A stretch of 64,000 nucleotides of DNA. Source: Incurvaria masculella (lineage: Eukaryota; Arthropoda; Insecta; Lepidoptera; Incurvariidae). The translations under genes and the position numbers were made by a program. Of this stretch, positions 11,267 to 23,041 are shown in pieces. The notes below the pieces were generated by a model, which was given only the letters and a program-made list of their open reading frames with translations, made no database searches and was not told where the DNA came from. The stretch's first letter is position 1. Each line of letters opens with the position of its first letter. The stretch lies in the NCBI GenBank assembly GCA_946894095.1, contig OX335654.1:15633687-15697686 (forward strand). Reading direction: 5' to 3'.

Positions 11267-11711
11267 AATCGGTCAGTCAGTCAGTCAGCGTGTTTGCGTC
11301 CACTGCTGGACATACGCCTCTCCAATCCTTCTCCAGTCCTCCCGGCCCTCAGCGGTACGGAACCACTGCTTTCCGCAGACGTACTTGATGTCGTCTTCCC
11401 ACCTGGCGGGTGGTCTTCCCACACTCCGTTTGCCTGTCCACGGCCGCCAGTGTAGGACACGGTTACTCCAACGGTCGTCGTCTCTTCGGCTGACGTGACC
11501 AGCCCACTGCCATTTTAGCTTAGCCACCCGGTGTCCAATATCGACTACTTTAGTACGTCGGCGGATTGCCTCGTTACGCACCATATCCCGTAGCGATATT
11601 CCCAGCATGGCTCGCTCCATTGCTCGCTGGGCAACTTTCAGCCTTTGGACAACGGCGACCGTCAGAGTCCACGTTTCACATCCGTACGTCATGCGCACTG
11701 GTCAAATCGGT
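11267..11711 (-). mobile_element. 5'-truncated RTE-like LINE end with (TGAC)n tail
   Basis: The minus strand is open for 137 codons (11698-11285) and encodes the C-terminal end of a LINE polymerase ORF. It starts MTYGCETWTLTVAVVQRLK and has AMERAMLGISLRD, KLKWQWAGHVSRRDD and GRPPARWEDDIK, ending YVQQWTQTR. After the stop comes a short (TGAC)n tail. AATCGGT occurs at both edges (11267-11273 and 11705-11711) and may be the target duplication. A second copy is at 44137-44554. Confidence 0.85.
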
Positions 11712-13020
11712 GATTTGTGGAAATAACTGCCAATGTATTTTCCCATAATGAGCCTTTTAATCGTAATGTCGTCACGGTTTTCGAAGCTCCCAAAAAAGCT
11801 CTAAAGCACATTGGGGTCATCGGGTGCCTCTTAGTTGACTCTACAGCAAGATAACAGTTCGGATTTTCTACGATTCATGGTTCGGAACCCTCAGTTCTGG
11901 ATTCCGATTTACACTTGGGTGGTTGTTTAGCCCTGGTTATTAACTATATGATCTTATGTGCGTCAAAATACAAGCAAACATGTGACCTCACATTGGAGTT
12001 ATTTACTGTGTTGCTATATTTCATTAACATAATACGTCAATAGAATAGCCTCCACGCAATGCGCTTATAGATATTTTGTTTTGGTAGGTACCGTCTGACG
12101 CGCCTGTTCTTTCTAAGTTTGGCGAAGACGTAGATTTATTAAGCGTTAATATTAGTCACTTTAACTGCAGGATTTGAGTTGCTGAAAGATTATAGTAATA
12201 TTACTTAAGTGATATGCACTTAGAAACTAAAAAAAGTGTTTCTTTTTTTCACCATTCGCTTAAGAGGAAAATGCGGTGATCTAGTTTTATAGAATAGCTC
12301 GTGCCTGTTGCCTCAGTAAATTTTGAACTAAGAAATGTATATCTGAAATTTTGCACATTAAATACATCAACTATTCGTACAACTATCAACGTCCGTACGC
12401 TTTGATTTTTTGATTACCTCACTTATATCCATTATATACATTAAACATTTTAATACAAACATCATCGATATCATTACAGACAAGATTGCTTTGACCTATG
12501 TATTTATCTAGCCGCACAATGTTGCCGCCGCTTCGTCCTTTCTCAGTGGATGTCGTCTTTAAAAAGAGCCTGAAATGGCACTTTTATTAATAATTAATCT
12601 ATACTCAATGAGATTAAAAACCAGTCACCCCTAATAGCAAGAAATTTAATTTTCGATACGACATTTCCCTACCATTTAATATATACTTAAATTGCCTAAG
12701 GCTTTTTTCTAGATGGCTAGATGGAATTAAATCCAGCCCTCAAATATTACCAATTTTCATTTATAAGATCAAAATGAAGTAAACATTAAATTGAAGAATT
12801 ATTTAACGTAGACTACAGTTCATAACCGAGTGGTTTCACACGAGTAGGTGCGGCAGGGCAATTAATATCTTATTATTCGCTTATCAACAGTCACTATAAA
12901 TGAACCGATCATGGGCGAATAGGAATCTCATAACGGACCCCGTGACGCCGTAAAAGTATTCTCTATCTGTGCATTTTATGTTCGCAGGTACACACTTTCC
13001 TCGAGCGGCCCTGGTAATTC
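11712..13020. other. Unique-looking intergenic sequence, no gene seen
   Basis: AT-rich sequence with no supported coding frame, RNA gene or clear mobile element. Confidence 0.45.
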
Positions 13021-13024
13021 TTCG

Positions 13025-13240
13025 AATGCCGTGCTCAGGAATCAGGAATATTGCAGTCGAGGAAACAGCTTTTAATGCGGTTTTCAATTAGATTTTCTTG
13101 ACAGAAAACCTTTGATCATTGAAATAGCGTGCTCTGAATCTTTCCGCCAAGACAATCACTTTGATATTTGTTTGTTTTTTTTTTCTCGACTGAAAGATTC
13201 CTGATTCCTTAGCACGGAATTCCCAGAATAGGCCAACTGA
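13025..13240. mobile_element. Foldback MITE, diverged member
   Basis: The left side reads 'tgccgtgctcaggaatcagga', and the right side carries its inverse as 'attcctgattccttagcacgg'. Inner arms 'gcagtcgagg' and 'tctcgactg' also pair. It matches the better preserved foldback at 21132-21363. Confidence 0.6.
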
Positions 13241-13859
13241 AACCGACATAGTGGTAGCTGGCAGGTGGTAGTAAAATCGGCGTCATTCTGAGGTAAAACC
13301 AGTAACACTAAGAAAGTCAGCGGCTTCCCGAGTGCATGCCAGAAGTTCAAATCCCCGCCCACTACTTTCATACACAAGGTAAGTTCGCTTGCGAATTCGG
13401 GACGCGCAACATAAAATGTTCGATGCACTAAATATCGTCCTATGAGGTTTTTAGGTGTTCATACGATTTCTTACGTGTCGTCGGTACTCGAAAAATCAGT
13501 AGTGAGCGAATTCTAAATCAAGCGCACTCGCCGGCACTGCTGGCAATGTAGGTATGTAAAAGGTTGGTACCATCGCATTAAATTGATCGAGAGAACTGAA
13601 TCGAGCAAGGTGGACTTTTTTCAAGCGAGAATTTTTTTAGCTTACTTTTAGGCTATTCGTATGCGGTCGTTCATATGACCAATGTTCCAATTATCATGTT
13701 CTAAAAACTTCGTTTTTTTGTATGTTTTCACATGTTTTTTTACACATATATTTTTACATGCATGATTGTCGATCTATTTCTTAGATGTACCTAAATCACT
13801 CGGTCGAACGTTTGATTCCATACAATGAGCACTGCAGAAGGTAGCAATACAATAAAAAA

Positions 13860-13990
13860 GAAAGATAATAATAATAATAACCTTTTATTTCTCCTATTTC
13901 TTTTACCCGCTAGTTATTTAATCTATAAGAAGAAGAATGGTCTTTTATTTATATTGGAGACGCCCGCTTCTGGGCAAAGGCCAAAAATAA
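13860..13990 (-). mobile_element. LINE 3' tail with ATT microsatellite
   Basis: Read on the minus strand, 'ggcctttgcccagaagcgggc' is followed by an A-rich stretch and a TTATTA run (13866-13880). This looks like the 3' end of a LINE; no coding part is present. Confidence 0.35.
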
Positions 13991-14338
13991 ACATAAACGA
14001 CTCTAAACCAAAATTTTATTTTTTCGCATCTAAATATTTGATCCGAAAAAGTGGCCACAAGTCACACGCGTGATGCGCCAATGGCGGCGCCACATTACAC
14101 TCAAATATGTGAATCTCGGTATTTCGGCTTAGTTCACGAACTCAGAGTCTTGTGTCTTGCTTATCTAAGGCAAGTGCATATCTGCCTTTCTCTTCCAAGA
14201 TAAAAAAAATGCATTTTCACTTCGATTGCGGTTGAGATGAAGGCCGTGACGGAAAGAAATGGCATGTTACCTTATTCTTGCAGGGCATTGTACTATCCCT
14301 CTTATAAACAGAAAAGTGGACGGCGTTTACATGAGCAT

Positions 14339-14740
14339 TTTTTTTTCGCATTCACCTGATATGGATGGCTAATACCACACAACTACCATTATGATATTAG
14401 CCCAATACACCACATTCTAAAAGGAATCAGGTGCCATGCCATGATCTTCCCTTTATGAGCACGGGTACATTGAACTGGATGGAAAACACGGACAATTTTT
14501 CATTGCCGCTTCGACCATCTTTTCATCCAATGCGATGGTACCAACCCGGGCGGGCTTAAACCCTACCACCTAGTAGGGGAAGGGGACCTACAGTTTTACA
14601 TGGATTCCGAACCATGGAGCAGCTCGCATTCGTGACGAAATGCACTTATCTAACTCGGAAAGAGAAAGTGGTACTTGTCGGAATTGAACCCAGACCTCTG
14701 GTTCGCTAGTCTCCCCGCCACTAGGCTACGTGCCGCTCAA
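14339..14740 (-). mobile_element. SINE with tRNA-like head
   Basis: A T-run at the left end is the poly(A) of a minus-strand insert. The shared body follows ('atggatggctaatacc', 'aactggatggaaaacacgg', 'tggtaccaacccgggcggg'). At the right, the reverse complement reads 'tagcctagtggcgg' (box A-like) and 'gggttcaattccgac' (box B-like), as expected for a tRNA-derived RNA polymerase III promoter. This is one of about a dozen copies in the window. Confidence 0.75.
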
Positions 14741-14860
14741 ATAGCAAATATATTGGTTCTAAAAGTAGCTACGGTTATTGATTTAGTTTTACATTTAATC
14801 AATATATTAAAAAATAAGGTATTCATTTCTAAAGATTGTAATGTCATCAAGAATCTCTAA

Positions 14861-15153
14861 AACCGGCCAAGTGCGAGTCGGACTCGCACAAAAAGGGTTC
14901 CGTACCATCGTACAAGATTTAACACAAAAAAATCACGTTTTTTTTGGGGGCCCCCTTTATTTTCTATTATTTTGCCTATTTGTTTTTATAGCGGCAAAAT
15001 AAATACACACTCTGTGAAAATTTCAGCTGCCTATCTATTACGGTTAATAAGATGAAAGCCCTGTGACGGACGGACGGACGGACGGATGAACTGACGGACG
15101 GACAGCGGAGGCTTAGTAATAGGGTTCCGTTTTCACCCTTTGGGTACGGAACC
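14861..15153 (+). repeat. Lepidopteran GGCCAAGTGCGAGTCGG interspersed repeat
   Basis: It starts 'accggccaagtgcgagtcgg' and 'gggttccgtaccatcg', holds 'tatagcggcaaaataaat' and 'gaaaatttcagctgcc', then a (GGAC)n run, and ends 'gggttccgttttcacccttt' plus 'gggtacggaacc'. The 'gggttccgtacc' / 'ggtacggaacc' ends are inverted. Further copies are at 18796-19089 and, reversed, 30498-30778. The class is uncertain. Confidence 0.8.
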
Positions 15154-15860
15154 GGTTACATCCCCGAAATAGATATTTTCGTAACAGCATTATTGCGATG
15201 TTAGGCCATACATTTTACATGCATACAAAATAAAATATGGATTGCAGCATTGTTGAAGTACTTTTAAATGGCCCACGCATCGTACCAACTTAGTACAGAG
15301 ATGGTACAAAGTGAAGTTGCGCCACTGCCACAAGTCGCCTAATTCGACGCGACACACAATCTAAGAGTGAAACTCTATGCTTATAATTAACGCCAAGTTG
15401 CTAATTGCTTGAGACTATAACTATTGGACTATACTGTGCATTTTACAGCTCAGCTAGAATTGTGTTTAGCAATCAGCTTTACCTATGTCTATGTATCTCG
15501 ATATTAGCGGAGGCACGGTCCAAGTACATTTGGAGCAAAAATGGTAGATAATATTTGGTTGCACGACTTAAAAAAAATATCCTCAGATCAAAACTAATTT
15601 TTTTAACACGTTTGACGTGAAATCTATATATAATTCTGAAGCTTTAGCTTAAGTAATGGATCTTTATAATTTCGTAATGGCCATCCATCAATCCATCCAT
15701 AAACAAATTTCCAGAAAAATAATATATGTGAATATCAAAGTTTTATTTTGTGAAAATAAAGTAAGTAAATTAATAAGGAATGTGACATGTATGTATGAAT
15801 AATCGACCTAAGCTAGATTCGATTAACATACATACATCTCACATAATAAGCGACGTACCG

Positions 15861-16277
15861 GCTTAGTACCATTTTTTTTATGCGACCTGACATGGATGGC
15901 TAATACCACACAACTACCGATATGATATTAGCCCAATACACCACATTCCCGAAGGAATTTGGTGCCATGCCTTCCCTTTATTAGCACGGCTACACTGAAC
16001 TGGATGGAAAACACGGAAAATGGTTCATTGCCGCTTCGACCATATTTTCATCCAATGCGATGGTACCAACCCGGGCGGGCTTAAACCCTACCACCTAGTA
16101 GGGGAAGGGGACCTACAGTTTTACATGGATTCCTAACCATGGAGCAGCTCGCATTTGTGACGAAATGCACTTATCGAACTCTGAAAGAGAAAGACAGTGG
16201 TGCATGCCGGTATTGAACCCAGGCCTCTGGTACGCTAGGCCAGTCCCGGCGTCACTAGGCTACGAGCCGCTTAGTAC
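15861..16277 (-). mobile_element. Complete SINE insertion with GCTTAGTAC target duplication
   Basis: GCTTAGTAC at 15861-15869 and 16269-16277 flanks the insert 15870-16268. The insert begins with a T-run and carries the full body and a tRNA-like head in the same orientation as the copy at 14339. These borders define the family ends best in this window. Confidence 0.85.
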
Positions 16278-16279
16278 GA

Positions 16280-18795
16280 AAAGTATATATTTACTTTAAG
16301 TAAATTAATTCCTACAGCCGAAACGCTTTCCAAACGAACGCGCAAAAATGGCGAATCTCGTTTCCATTCTACAGTTCAGTTTATGAAAAAAGTTTATGAA
16401 ACATCATAGTCATGATTTTTTAATTTTTTTAACAATATTTAAAAGGTCTTGAATTTTCAGAAAACTAGTTTCAAGAAATTTCAAATTGAATGTAGAAGTT
16501 AAGAATTTTATTTACATTAAACAGACATCGATTTAATTTAATTAATTTGATTTTTTATAATATTTTTAAAAAAATGTCATTAAAATATGTTCACTTCATT
16601 GATTTTAGTCAGTGCTATTAAATTAATGATTCGAAAACATACATCCGAATAACTAGATTATTAAAAAGCAGAAAAACTGTTATGACAGGTATCCACGGTA
16701 ACCGTAACAAGGTTGTGTTTGTGTTTTCGCCCCAACTACGTGCCTTTCCATCGCTTTGGACGCAAACATTTTCAATTTGTTAAAAGACAAAAAACAACAT
16801 ATATCCGAAACGGGACTTTTATTCACCAGACCATCAATAGCTGGAACACTTATGGCTAAAGAGCAAAACAAACCAATTAAAATGTATAGGCCATGCTGAA
16901 TGGCACGAGCGGACAAAGCCTGCGTACAAAGTAAGAACAGTGCCATCGTCGTATCGTTAAACCGCAGGTTAAGCCCTGGGTGAGCTATTGTATACACGCC
17001 TAGAAACCGTAGCGTCCTCGGGGCGAACTGTCATACACGTGAGGTCTTTACGTTGACTCAATTGTCTATTTTATAGCAGCCCGTAAACTTCATAGACCCA
17101 GAAGCGTTTCATAGTGTGGCGATACGCCTGTCTGTGAGGCCGCACTGGTCAGCGACGCGTGAGCGACTGACGGGCGATAACACGGAGAATGCGGTCCAAT
17201 ATCGCTTTTCCGCCGTATTGACAAAGTGGATAGATTGGCAATACCCGCGAATGGTATGTTTTCGTGGATCGGGGCCAGCCTTGCAGTAGTAGTATACGAA
17301 TATAATAAAATATGTAGTTTTTTTAAAGGGCTCTTTCTATAATTAATGTATCCTTGCTTCATGGTCAATTATACATAATATCAGATTTCTTGTCTGAGGG
17401 TGGTTCGCATAGACCTCAATTCAAAAAAATCCCCAAAGAAAAAAGTTCAAAGAAGGCAATACTTGGCGGTCAGTTTTGGTCTCCAAAATGAGAGATGACA
17501 CAACCTGAAAACTTCGTTTGTAAAAAAGTCATTGTTTTCACTAATAACCGACGTTCTGCCAAGCTGTGACGCACCATTTTCGTCAAACACCAAAATATGG
17601 CCGACTCAACAATTGACAGTCGAAAACGGCGCGCGATTCGAAATTCGAGTTCTTGCTGCGATACTCTTTATTTTCATTTAACACTTTTTTATCTATCCCA
17701 CCGTCTCTACGCTACTTAGAATGCGACTAAGTTTTCTACCTGTACTGCATTTTCCTAAATTATGTCCTGCATGTTACTATGCAACCACACTGCGCATCTG
17801 TACGCGCCGGTGCATAAGGATTCCCGATTCCTGATAACGGAATTCCAGGAATATGCCTGTTGTGCACGTAAATGTGGTAGTACCACCAATGCAATAGGGT
17901 TCATGTGACAACTGTTGGAAACGCACGTCCCCATGCTGAGTTGTGTAGCCAAACTTCTTTGACACCAAACCTCACTCTGTTCTCGGTTCAAATGCACAAA
18001 TGCTTGTTAACATTTCTGCAACTGTTTCTACAATTTTACAATCGCAAGCTTACTTAATGGCCCGCAAACTTGTCGAGGGTTTGCGAAAGGTCATTCTTAT
18101 TCCGGAAGTCGTTGCCTAGCGAAAGCAGACATACTGACTCGCAAACACACACGCTCTTTCATACTTGCATTGTTTGCAGAATACCCTCACTAAGGTTTAC
18201 ATGGATAAGCTATCTTTTCATTGCTTGCGACACAGGTAGGTACGTCCCAAATACTTAAAATACTTTTTTATTTGTACCTATTGCGTTTCTAATTTTTTTG
18301 CAAAACTCGCAGTTGAATTCGTCCATTACACGATCTTAATTTTTTACTAGGTACCTAAATACAATTTTGGATTCCAAAATATATTGTCAAAATCTACTTC
18401 TGCATGTTTGTTTTTTTTTATTGTACCTTTTAGATTGGAAAATATTGGCTTAAACGTGTTTTACAAAAAAAGTTGGCTTTTGTGCCTTCATTTATTTCAT
18501 TCGTCTGAACAATACAGATATTAAAAAAAAACATACCGAAAAAGAATGAAGCTACATTCAAGAATGAAGAAGAAAAACACAAATTCAAGAATGGTTATTA
18601 ACAAGGGAGCTAAATTTTATTTATGTATGCAAACATAAAATCATACGTATCTATATTAGCTCATCTTAATTCTTATGCAACGAGAAAAAACCTCGTTATT
18701 CATGAGGTTATTTTCTCGTTGTTCTTATGTATAACTAACCCTGTATTTAGGTATAATTTTGAGGAAAAATCGTACATAAAACGAAATTTAAACGA
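16280..18795. other. Intergenic stretch, only fragments
   Basis: No gene could be supported. A half-copy of the foldback MITE lies near 17815-17865 ('ttcccgattcctgataacgg', 'ttccaggaatatgcctg'). The remaining sequence looks unique. Confidence 0.4.
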
Positions 18796-19089
18796 AAAAC
18801 CGGCCAAGGGCGAGTCGGCCTCGCAAACGAAGGGTTCCGTTCCATCGTACAAATTTTAACACAAACATTCACGTTTTTTGTATGGGTACTACTTCATTTT
18901 GTACCCCCTTTAATTTTTTTGTTTTTAAATTTTACCTATTTGTTATTATAGCGGCAAAATAAATACATACTCTGTGAAAATTTCAGCTGCCTAACTATTA
19001 TGGTTCATGACAGACGGACGGACGGACGGACGGACAGCGGAGGCTTAGTAATAGGGTTCCGTTGGCACCCTTTGGGTACGGAACCCTAA
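18796..19089 (+). repeat. Lepidopteran GGCCAAGTGCGAGTCGG interspersed repeat, second copy
   Basis: Same layout as the copy at 14861, with a four-unit CGGA tract at about 19014-19034 and the same inverted 'ggttccgt' / 'acggaacc' ends. Confidence 0.8.
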
Positions 19090-19744
19090 AAATGATAAAA
19101 TAATATCTAAAGAAATCTAGGAATTATTGATCGGGGCCTATGCTAGCTAATGCACTCTCGTAAATGTGTCTATATCAAAATTATGGATGTCATAAATTGT
19201 ACATTTTGCATTTTGCAGGCATTTTGAGTGCATGGCTGGTGCATCGGCGTGATGCAACATGGGCGGTATCGAAGATCGGCAGTAGGCACTAACTTTTCCA
19301 GGGTAAAGTAAATTTTATGGCGATGCAATAAGTACATGCGTCATAGTCCATTGGTAAAATCAGGTGTATATCGATAGCAAAGAAAGAGTTTAGTTTTTTT
19401 CATGTTGAGCGCGGCATATGGCGCGCGCCAGGACCTCACATAGGAGTTGTCCGACGACGCCCATGGACTTTCGAACTTTCAGGGGGGCTACGAAAAAATG
19501 CCGACCGCCGCTTCTTCACACCATGTTGGTAGGACTTGTACTTTGGGGGAAATACCACACAGCAGGGAGACGATTCGATTGTTTAATTGACTTATGGATG
19601 AAGGATCTATAGAATCGGTTGGTTTTTATTTTAATAAATGTATACATTTGTGATGTTATGCAGCTTATCACACCTTTTAAAAGATAAAAGTACGTACATA
19701 CGTTTTACTTTAGAATAATGTTTTGAAGACTTACGGTTTCTCGG

Positions 19745-19848
19745 TGTGCCCCGAAAGCGAAAGCATTGAAAGATATTGACTTTAGGCAATAAGTCCGCCC
19801 TTAAATGTACCTTTGTGTATGGAAGCAATAAATAATATTATTATTATT
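19745..19848 (+). mobile_element. LINE-type 3' tail
   Basis: The text 'ggcaataagtccgccc', then 'gcaataaataat' and an ATT run, resembles the terminal part of LINEs with AT-rich microsatellite tails. A similar tail is at 63870-63990. Confidence 0.45.
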
Positions 19849-19986
19849 GTCAGGACCGCTTCGTTGCCCTGGAGTTTCGTCTGACCGCCGTCAAACGGTA
19901 ACTATTTACCGGCTGGTTACGGGCTGTTTTGTTTTGCATCAAAATCTACAAAAATCTGTACCTACCCGAAGTCTCAGTTGTCACCT

Positions 19987-20296
19987 AAATTGGCGTTTAC
20001 GGCAAAACGATCGACTGGCGTTTTCAAATGTATGGCGAAATTGAAGAGCGCGCGCAGTGGGCGAACTAACATTTGCGAGTACCTACGAGTTTGATTTGAC
20101 AGCTTACACAACGTTGTCGTAAATACGTCGACGTTGCCGTTTACGTCGACTCCGCGTTTTCACACAAATCGGAAGTACGAGTTTGACTTTGACAGCTTGA
20201 AGAAGTAAAACCACAGTATATCTAGTAAACACTTGCATGGAGTTTGACGTTTTTACGGAAATCGCCCATCGATCGGTTTGCCGTAAACGCCAATTT
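19987..20296. mobile_element. MITE with ~28-bp terminal inverted repeats
   Basis: The left end AAATTGGCGTTTACGGCAAA and right end TTTGCCGTAAACGCCAATTT are inverted copies, continuing inward as 'acgatcga' and 'tcgatcgg'. Length is about 310 bp with no coding capacity. It directly abuts another MITE at 20304. Confidence 0.75.
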
Positions 20297-20303
20297 ATAG
20301 ACT

Positions 20304-20540
20304 AGGAGGTCGCGACAAAAATGGTAACAATAACGTAAATGGCTGAAACTGGTTTTTATAATTAATAGGTATCAATGTTTCCAGACAATCAGTAAATTCA
20401 TCAGAAGGTACATACCAGCATCTATTTTATATAGCCAATCTAGATAACGCAACCACTTTGCATCCGAGGGTTGGTCTCTAACATGTGAACCCAGATTCAG
20501 CCATTTACCATATCGTGACCAAAAATGTCGTGACCTCCCG
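20304..20540. mobile_element. MITE with ~45-bp terminal inverted repeats
   Basis: The left end 'ggaggtcgcgacaaaaatgg' and 'gtaaatggctgaa' is mirrored at the right by 'ttcagccatttac' and 'aaaaatgtcgtgacctcc'. A longer copy is in the peptide transporter gene at 47020-47569. Confidence 0.8.
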
Positions 20541-21131
20541 GAATATTAGGTGAGAACTCAGACTGACCACTCAGTAATACCCTTTGTATGGGGAGCGTAA
20601 TTTTCGAATGCCTACGCGCGGCGAAGTGCTAATGGGGTCGGGCATAAAAATATTCTCGCGTTCATATTTGCAATTGCCTTTCTGAAAAAGGGGTACAAAT
20701 ATTATTTCGTAGCCTTGAGATAGCTTCCTACGAGGAAAGCGCGTATTTGCTGATAGCGTTAACTTGATTAGTGCCGACAGCCATTAAAAGGATAATTACT
20801 TGGGGTTTAGGTATTTTGCACGTTTTCCGCCGTGCGCTTTGAGACGTGCTAATAGACAAGAATAGCAAGGCATATGAATCTAGTGGTCGCTGTGTATGAA
20901 AGCGAGAAATAGCAGGGACGTTAAAATGCGTTCTTCGGTATCCGGTCGGTTCCATATTTGTGTAAGTTTTAGTATGGGTCTTACTGTGAGGTTTGCATCG
21001 ATTATATTTTAACCGATTGCATCTGATTATTTCTACAACATTTTAGATAAGTAATGCTTGTGATATGGTAATTAATTTTGGAATTGATTTTTTGTGTAAA
21101 ACGACTTCTCTGGACTAAGTTTTCCCGACCA

Positions 21132-21363
21132 GCAGGTCTATTCCTGGCATTCAGTAATCAAGAATCAGGAATCCTGAGTCTAGAAAATTGCTTTTATAGC
21201 GATTTTCAAAGCGAGTTTTACTACAGAAAACCTTGATTGATTAAAAAAACTATGCTCCGGAATATTTTCGTCAAGAAAATTGCTTTGAAAACCGGTACAG
21301 TAGCGGTTTTCTAGACTTAGGATTCCTGATTCCTGATTACTGAATGCCAGGAATATACCTGCA
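21132..21363. mobile_element. Foldback MITE (long palindrome)
   Basis: Left arm 'gcaggtctattcctggcatt' plus 'cagtaatcaagaatcaggaa' is mirrored at the right by 'ttcctgattcctgattactg' and 'aatgccaggaatatacctgc'. Arms are about 80 bp with a few mismatches, leaving only some 70 bp between them. Confidence 0.85.
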
Positions 21364-21409
21364 GCATACATTTAGTTAGGTAGGTAAATGTACTGGATAG
21401 GCCCGAGGC

Positions 21410-21740
21410 CCGGGAGACACAGAGAGAGGATGAGAGATTTGCTGACCTGATGCCTCCGGGCTCGCACCTTCCACAATGATTTTCGAACGTTCTTCTGGCC
21501 AGGAATGTTGCTGGCGGCAGCTACGAAGCACTCGCACGTGGACACCTTTTCACAACTCGCGTACAACTCCTCGAGCGATGAGGGCAATGCGATGGTATCA
21601 CATTGACAGTGGAACGATGGCTATTCTTCAGAGCGACCATTCGCGGCGGGGTTCTTATGGCGGTAAAACTCCGACTCGCGTGCACCATTTTAATTCATAA
21701 CCGCGCGCGCCTGGTGGTCTGCAGTAGTTCCGTCTCTCTC
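21410..21740. other. GC-richer island of unknown nature
   Basis: Base composition rises clearly relative to the flanks, and a CT run sits at its right end ('tctctctctctcagg'). Frames are open only for short distances and no family was recognised. It could be a promoter or exon of an unseen gene, or transposon sequence. Confidence 0.3.
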
Positions 21741-22033
21741 TCTCAGGTGGGGAAAAGATGAGAAGAAACGAAAGGAAAGTGTTGTATTGATTAGTGTTTT
21801 TTATGTATGAACTATTGTTGGCGGGAAAATGAGTTAACGGCGAGTTGGACGGAAAACTAGTTTTATTTTTGTGAGTTGAAGTGAGCTTACAAGCCAATTT
21901 TGGTAACAAATGCGTGTAAAAGGATACTTTCGATAAAAAAGATAAAGCTCTTTATTCATTAAAAAATAATTAACTGGATCTCGTTTGTTATAAATATCAT
22001 ACAAATAAAAAGGTTTTTTTAATAATTGAATTT

Positions 22034-22215
22034 GTGCATGGATGGATAATACCAAATAGTCATGATATTAGCCCCACACAACCCTTTCCCGAAGGAATTA
22101 CGTGCCATACCAAAAACCTTCCCTTTGCGTTGAAATGGATGGAAAACACAGACAATATTTCATTGCCGTTTCGACCTTATTTTCATCCATTCCGATGGTA
22201 CCAAGCCAGACATGG
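22034..22215 (-). mobile_element. SINE body, headless fragment
   Basis: It contains 'atgatattagcccc', 'gaaggaattacgtgcca', 'atggatggaaaacacagaca' and 'gatggtaccaa', in the order of the family body, then stops before the head. Confidence 0.65.
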
Positions 22216-22438
22216 ATTTCGAACGGATGAAAATCCATCGGAATGGATTTTTTTTATTTATTTAATATATTATGCAATGAAATATTTCAGTGGCTTCTGA
22301 AAACAGAGGTATAAAACTTGTTATTACGCTGTCAGCTTTAATGTCTATTTATACCTCCTAGACGATGATTCTGCTCGTTTTCAGCGAAAATATTTGTGCG
22401 CTCAGGAACATGGTTTAGATAATAATATTAATATATGT

Positions 22439-22822
22439 TTTTTTTTTTTATGTGACTGGACATGATGGCTAATACCACACCTTCTGTCATGGTATTAGCC
22501 CAACACACCACATGGGAACTAGGTGCCATGCCAGGACCTTCGTTATATTGCTCGGCTACATTGAACTGGATGGAAAACACGGACAATTTTCATTGCCGCT
22601 TCGACCATCGTTCATTCAATGCGATGGTACCAACACGGGCGGGATTAACCCTACCACCTAGTAAGTAAGGAAGGGGACCTACAGTTTAACGTGGAATCCG
22701 AACCACGGCCAGCCTCTCTCAACGGTCTAATGGTCACCCATCCAAGACCAGACCGGACCCAGCGTTGCTTAACTTCGGAGAGCGATCGCCGAAGTGTCGC
22801 GCCACTGGGCCACTGAGGCTTA
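22439..22822 (-). mobile_element. SINE with 5S-rRNA-like head
   Basis: The T-run and body match the other SINE copies. The right end differs. Its reverse complement contains 'ccgaagttaagcaacgctgg', then 'gtccggtctggtcttggatg' and 'ggtgacc', which follows the internal control region of eukaryotic 5S rRNA ('gaagttaagcaacg..gg.ccgg...tacttggatgggtgacc'). The head is therefore 5S-derived, while other copies have a tRNA-like head. A tRNA-like remnant on the minus strand follows at 22845-22915. Confidence 0.78.
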
Positions 22823-22844
22823 CAAGTAATAATAATAAATAATA

Positions 22845-22915
22845 AATGCGGTGGGGGTTTAAATCCAGACTTTTGGGATGAAAGGCAAGTCTCTCCGCCA
22901 CCAAGCTACCTACAT
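22845..22915 (-). repeat. tRNA-derived SINE head fragment
   Basis: The reverse complement reads 'tagcttggtggcggagagac' (box A-like), 'ttgcctttcatccc' and 'tctggatttaaaccccc' (degraded box B). It has no pairing acceptor stem, so it is not a tRNA gene. Confidence 0.5.
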
Positions 22916-23041
22916 ATAAATTTCTTCATCCAATCTGTTGGAGTCTCCGGCATCGTCGTGCCGGAAGTCCGACTTATTCCCGCCCAGGTTCCTCCCAGGA
23001 AAAGGAATAAGCGTCAAATATGTTATTTTTGAAGTTCTGCA

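Noticed and set aside
16680..16997. A 105-codon minus-strand ORF with hydrophobic stretches
   Set aside because: No splice context, no family similarity and no repeat support. The length is within chance for this window.
21372..21700. ORFs in the GC-richer island as a gene
   Set aside because: Frames are short on both strands with no recognised motifs and no paired splice sites; kept only as a low-confidence island.
22680..22822. Possible 5S rRNA gene or pseudogene
   Set aside because: Only the internal control region part matches. It is joined to the same SINE body as other copies, so it is a SINE head and not a free 5S gene.
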